Below, piece after piece: positions 17,070-19,679 of a DNA stretch of 19,679 nt. Every line of letters starts with the position of its first letter. Within the stretch, counting starts at the first letter, position 1. This DNA comes from Desulfobia sp. (lineage in GTDB: Bacteria > Desulfobacterota > Desulfobulbia > Desulfobulbales > SURF-16). The stretch spans positions 1 to 19,679 of the forward strand of contig JAUWDC010000001.1 in the NCBI GenBank assembly GCA_030608985.1, read 5' to 3'. The translations under genes and the position numbers were made by a program. The notes under the pieces were generated by a model. That model did no database searches. It was not told the origin of the DNA and saw only the letters and a list, made by a program, of their open reading frames with translations.

Positions 17070-17080
17070 GCCCTTCGGGC
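17070..17080 (-). promoter_or_regulatory. Small hairpin covering the ftsI-type ribosome-binding site
   Basis: On the minus strand GCCC-GAA-GGGC forms a four-pair GC stem whose right side includes the AAGGGC ribosome-binding site, ending four bases before the ATG at 17066. It could lower initiation when folded. The stem is short, so any effect is an inference. Confidence 0.4.
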
Positions 17081-17085
17081 AAAAT

Positions 17086-17176
17086 GAATTAAGAATTGAG
17101 AATTAAAAATTGAGAATTGAGGTGTTTTTCTAATAGACATTTCATTCATAATTCTCAATTCGTAATTCGTAATTCC
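17086..17176. repeat. Paired GAATTRA heptamer arrays in the ftsL-ftsI gap
   Basis: Five adjacent heptamers on the plus strand (17086-17120: GAATTAA, GAATTGA, GAATTAA, AAATTGA, GAATTGA) are followed, after 28 bases, by four heptamers in the opposite orientation (17149-17176). The two blocks form a long AT-rich stem that fills nearly the whole 111-base gap. Translated, the region gives strings such as NYELRIMN, which I recall from spurious ORFs in many genomes. It is the third heptamer array in this cluster and again has a different unit sequence. Confidence 0.75.
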
Positions 17177-17177
17177 A

Positions 17178-17552
17178 TTACGGGCGGACAACCTTCATTC
17201 CCCCACTATATTTACCGGCAGATGGAGCATACAATCCGAGCCTGACAGCTGCCAATGCCTCAATATGATCTTTTCTTGTCAGGTTTTTCTTCTCTGAATA
17301 AAGTTTATTATTTACTTTCTTGATATCAGCTCCGGTCTGTTGACAGCACACGAGTTCATCAAGTCCAGCCCTTATCTTCAATCCCACCAGAAAAGTACCT
17401 GTAACACCACATATCATTGCAATAGTTATCACTGTGCCGATCAGTTTCCAGAGCCACAATCTCCCGATATTATCAGAACGTTTTCCTCGAACCGTCTGAT
17501 TTTTAACAGGAAATCCATGCTTCTTTGAGTATCCATGTACTGATCTTTGCAT
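17178..17552 (-). CDS. ftsL: Cell division protein FtsL
   Basis: The 124-residue protein lies between rsmH and the ftsI-type gene, the usual place of ftsL. It has a basic cytoplasmic tail, one membrane segment (about residues 33-57, LWKLIGTVITIAMICGVTGTF), a heptad-like stretch and the typical ending IEALAAVRLGLYAPSAGK (compare IExxAxxxLGMxxP in the family). FtsL forms a coiled coil with FtsB and links FtsQ to the FtsWI synthase. I chose the ATG at 17550-17552, with GAGGGG eight bases upstream; a TTG one codon earlier is possible. Primary sequence in this family is weakly conserved, so the call rests on position, topology and the C-terminal motif. No ftsB gene is in the window. Confidence 0.8.
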   Translation of the reverse strand: MQRSVHGYSKKHGFPVKNQTVRGKRSDNIGRLWLWKLIGTVITIAMICGVTGTFLVGLKIRAGLDELVCCQQTGADIKKVNNKLYSEKKNLTRKDHIEALAAVRLGLYAPSAGKYSGGMKVVRP

Positions 17553-17581
17553 CAATGCTACCCCTCTATTCGGTGATTTAC

Positions 17582-17720
17582 GGTAAATAATATACCCATC
17601 TTGCTTGTCTTTTTGTCCGTCTTCTGCGTTGCGGCAACAGTTACATAGCCCTGCTATGCGCCTGTTACCACGCCTTGAAGACGAACAAAAATTCTGCGCA
17701 ATATAGATATATTATTTTCC
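17582..17720. repeat. 139-bp palindromic element between rsmH and ftsL
   Basis: The element is symmetric about base 17651. The outer arms (17582-17594 and 17708-17720) match at 12 of 13 positions, the middle arms (17610-17624 and 17677-17691, TTTTTGTCCGTCTTC type) at 14 of 15, and the centre is a perfect 6-bp stem with a CCT loop (17644-17658, CATAGC-CCT-GCTATG). It fills the 173-base gap almost completely. It looks like a dispersed MITE or REP element; no flanking duplication is obvious and no protein is encoded. Confidence 0.8.
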
Positions 17721-17725
17721 TCCAA

Positions 17726-18649
17726 TCACCTTACTTCTGCTACTCTCATTTTAGCACTTCGTGACCTTGGGTTAGACCCTTTCTCTGCATCACTTGCCAT
17801 TACAGGTTTTGGTGTTAACACCCGCAGTGCTTTATTGTTGTTGAATTGTCTCTTAACTAGCCTGTCTTCCAGGGAGTGAAAGGAAATGACACAAAATCTG
17901 CCACCTGGTCGAATATAACGAAAACCGTAAGTCAAAATTTTTTCGAGATTATCAAGTTCGTTATTAACTGCTATACGCAGACCCTGGAATGATCTGGTTG
18001 CAACATGAATCTTCTGAGGATGAAAGCGGCGAGGCACTGCCTTCACTATAAGGTGGACCAGTTGGCTCGTTGTTACAATCTTTTGCTTTTTCCGCTCAGC
18101 AACTATATGCGCTGCAATGCGCCGGGCTTGCCGCTCTTCTCCATAATAATAAAAAATATCGGCCAGCTCTTCTTCACTACAGTGATTCAGAAGGTCTGCT
18201 GCGGTTTCACCTCTTCTATCATCCATTCTCATATCAAGTGGTTCATTTCCCTGAAAGCTAAAACCGCGGCCACTGGCATCAATCTGAAGGGATGAAAGAC
18301 CGAGATCAAGCAATATCCCATCTACCTCAGCAAGGCCTAGTTCCGTCATTACTTCATCCAGTTCCGCAAAATTACGACGGACATAAACTACTCTTTCCCC
18401 ATAACGGGACAAATTCTTTTTAGCCAGCGTCAGGGCTTCATTATCCCAGTCAAAACCTATTACCTTCCCGCTGGGCTTTGAGGCCTCAAGAATGGCAGCG
18501 GTATGTCCGCCAAGACCGAGGTTTCCATCAACATAAATGCCTCCCTCGGACGGTGAGAGCCAGAAAACTGCCTCCTTTAATAGGACAGCCTGATGAATAT
18601 CTGATTCTCTGACATTGGATTGAGCCGGCCTGTCTTCATTTCCTTTCAT
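17726..18649 (-). CDS. rsmH: 16S rRNA m4C1402 methyltransferase RsmH (MraW)
   Basis: RsmH uses S-adenosylmethionine to methylate N4 of C1402 in the decoding centre of 16S rRNA. The 307 residues show HQAVLLKEAVFWL, the SAM-binding loop VDGNLGLGGHT, GFDWDNEAL, ILLDLGLSSLQID, RGFSFQGNEPLDMRMD, ATRSFQGLRIAVNNEL and VISFHSLEDRLVKRQF, all in the family order, ending in NPRSRSAKMRVAEV. I use the ATG at 18647-18649; a TTG two codons upstream (18655) is also possible, as neither has a decisive ribosome-binding site. It follows mraZ after 27 bases, the standard first two genes of the cluster. A large palindrome begins 5 bases beyond its stop. Confidence 0.96.
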   Translation of the reverse strand: MKGNEDRPAQSNVRESDIHQAVLLKEAVFWLSPSEGGIYVDGNLGLGGHTAAILEASKPSGKVIGFDWDNEALTLAKKNLSRYGERVVYVRRNFAELDEVMTELGLAEVDGILLDLGLSSLQIDASGRGFSFQGNEPLDMRMDDRRGETAADLLNHCSEEELADIFYYYGEERQARRIAAHIVAERKKQKIVTTSQLVHLIVKAVPRRFHPQKIHVATRSFQGLRIAVNNELDNLEKILTYGFRYIRPGGRFCVISFHSLEDRLVKRQFNNNKALRVLTPKPVMASDAEKGSNPRSRSAKMRVAEVR

Positions 18650-18676
18650 TCCCAACCCGTAATCCAGAATTCGTTA

Positions 18677-19159
18677 TCAAAACATTCCCAGATCGTTAAA
18701 AGTTCGGTCAAAATCAATAAAATCTTGATCCGTTACCATACTCTCAATCTCCCAGGTCTCCTTGCTCCAAACTTCAAAAAAAGTGAGCATTCCATTTATG
18801 ATTATTTCTTTATCGAGATTGAGCTGATTGCGGAGGTGAACAGGAAGAAGAATCCGACCGTTTTTGTCAGACTGGCACTCAACAGATCCACCAATCAAAT
18901 AGCGAACCATCTTCGCAACATGTGGTTGCTGGCGTTCTAGACCAAGAAGTGCCTGTTCTTTTTTTTCCCACTCTTGTAAAGGATAAATTCTCAGACATTT
19001 TTGCCAAGGAGGAGTAACAAGGAGTCGATCATCATATTCACGGAGCAAAACATCTCGGAACCGGACAGGAATGTTAATCCTCCCCTTCCCATCCAAACTA
19101 TGCTCAGATCGGCCCCGAAACCTGCTCACCGGACTTGAGATCATTTTTTCTGACACCAT
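18677..19159 (-). CDS. mraZ: Transcriptional regulator MraZ
   Basis: MraZ is an AbrB-like DNA-binding protein that forms ring oligomers and represses the dcw operon, including its own gene, in several bacteria. The 160 residues contain the two family repeats, SLDGKGRINIPVRFRDVL in the N-terminal half and QSDKNGRILLPVHLRNQL in the C-terminal half. I chose the ATG at 19157-19159, directly after GAGGGAGGA; a TTG at 19171 extends the frame but lies in that ribosome-binding site. It is the first gene of the cluster, with a promoter and three 10-bp operator-like repeats upstream that fit autoregulation. Confidence 0.95.
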   Translation of the reverse strand: MVSEKMISSPVSRFRGRSEHSLDGKGRINIPVRFRDVLLREYDDRLLVTPPWQKCLRIYPLQEWEKKEQALLGLERQQPHVAKMVRYLIGGSVECQSDKNGRILLPVHLRNQLNLDKEIIINGMLTFFEVWSKETWEIESMVTDQDFIDFDRTFNDLGMF

Positions 19160-19177
19160 TTCCTCCCTCAAAACACG

Positions 19178-19207
19178 ACAACACCCCTATGCACCACTTT
19201 ACACCAC
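19178..19207 (-). promoter_or_regulatory. MraZ operator: three tandem 10-bp repeats
   Basis: On the minus strand three adjacent 10-mers read GTGGTGTAAA, GTGGTGCATA and GGGGTGTTGT. MraZ is known to bind direct repeats with a 10-bp period (TGGGN boxes in E. coli, AAAGTG boxes in Mycoplasma), and these match that spacing and G-rich core. They lie between the promoter and mraZ, about where transcription would start, so binding would block initiation or early elongation. Confidence 0.75.
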
Positions 19208-19216
19208 CTTATTATT

Positions 19217-19246
19217 CTTATACGTTTGAAAAGGCAATAGTGTCAA
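19217..19246 (-). promoter_or_regulatory. Main dcw promoter (sigma70 type) before mraZ
   Basis: On the minus strand a consensus -35, TTGACA (19241-19246), is followed after 18 bases by TATAAG (19217-19222). Transcription would start near 19210, about 50 bases before the mraZ ATG and immediately before the operator repeats. It is the best promoter match I see in the window. Confidence 0.75.
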
Positions 19247-19679
19247 GATAAATTTCTCATGAAACAACAAGCTTTTTTCATAAGCTGGACGGATAATAGC
19301 TTATATGGTACCCAACACAAACAATACACACAACATATGGTAAAAATCCTAACAAAATAAAACGAATTTTCTTTTTTGCAAATCGAGTGGGGGAAAGTGG
19401 GCCTGACAACTTCCACCCGAAAGTTCGATCTACCAGTTGAACATTATTGGCCGCTATTCAAAAATAATAAATTCGACTCAGGCGTCAGTGAGATTTATTG
19501 CCACTTGCATCAGACATCCGACCGTCAAAAAAGCCTCACAATCGTCAGAACCCCCGTCATACACACCCACCAAAACCTTTTTCGCCCCTCTGATATCGCT
19601 TCACATAAGGCTTTGAGAGTCTATGTTCATTCGGCAAGAAAATTGCAGATACCTATTGCAGGAAAAACCTGGTTTGAAA
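19247..19679. other. 433-bp region upstream of the dcw promoter, no convincing gene
   Basis: No RNA gene or recognised protein family is visible. A plus-strand frame is open from 19361 to the window edge (106 codons) with a possible TTG start at 19376 or GTG at 19397. Neither has a clear ribosome-binding site, and a second plus-strand frame is also open for most of the stretch, so coding is uncertain. If real, it would be a divergent gene continuing outside the window. An AT-rich inverted repeat (ATAAGCT at 19280-19286, AGCTTAT at 19298-19304) lies near the dcw promoter; its role is unknown. Confidence 0.4.

Noticed and set aside
7771..17176. The repeats as a CRISPR array
   Set aside because: Units are 7 bases without spacers, and no cas genes are present.
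16919..17191. 90-codon minus-strand ORF containing NYELRIMN
   Set aside because: It is a translation of the heptamer repeat and the start of the ftsI-type gene in another frame; strings of this kind are typical of repeat DNA.
17582..17720. Palindrome after rsmH as an intrinsic terminator
   Set aside because: It is much longer than a terminator stem and symmetric to its ends, lacks the GC stem plus T-run form, and essential genes downstream have no clear promoter of their own.

Overview
The window is almost entirely one division and cell wall (dcw) cluster, read from right to left on the minus strand. Its order is mraZ, rsmH, ftsL, a ftsI-type PBP gene, murE, murF, mraY, murD, a small zinc-ribbon gene, murG, murC, murB, ftsQ, ftsA, ftsZ, and then, past a terminator, a B12-binding-type radical SAM gene and the start of one more ORF at the window edge. 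The gene set and the DNPR motif in MurE point to a Gram-negative-type bacterium with meso-diaminopimelate peptidoglycan. The PASTA-tailed FtsI, the small zinc-binding protein (matching a C-terminal module common in deltaproteobacterial signalling proteins) and the style of the intergenic repeats suggest Desulfobacterota, possibly Desulfobulbales. That placement is an inference, because no rRNA or other phylogenetic marker is present.

Region by region (plus-strand coordinates): 19247-19679 has no convincing gene. A sigma70-type promoter (19217-19246) is followed by three tandem 10-bp MraZ-type operator repeats (19178-19207), then mraZ and rsmH. ftsL and ftsI follow (15036-17552). The Mur ligases and mraY run from murE to murD (9165-14863). 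The slot between murD and murG, where ftsW is normally found, holds only a 61-residue zinc-ribbon gene. murG, murC and murB (5363-8899) are followed by ftsQ, ftsA and ftsZ, and an intrinsic terminator lies at 1843-1871.

Together the genes make UDP-MurNAc-pentapeptide (MurB, C, D, E, F), lipid I and lipid II (MraY, MurG), and the early divisome (FtsZ, FtsA, FtsQ, FtsL). The septal synthase is what stands out. The SEDS glycosyltransferase FtsW is absent from its usual place, and the FtsI-family protein appears to have lost all three transpeptidase motifs (SxxK reads GLYS, SxN reads SPW, KTG is missing). If the genome has a working septal synthase, it must be encoded elsewhere, and the protein here would be a non-enzymatic divisome scaffold.

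A second theme is the gaps. This is otherwise a tightly packed operon, yet most of the longer gaps hold a repeat or palindrome: a 115-bp inverted repeat (ftsQ-ftsA), three tandem arrays of 7-bp units with different sequences (murG-murC, murF-mraY, ftsL-ftsI), a MITE-like palindrome with 15-bp flanking direct repeats (ftsI-murE), and a 139-bp palindrome (rsmH-ftsL). Several have rewritten the 3' end of the gene before them and appear to have removed the Shine-Dalgarno sequence of the gene after them.
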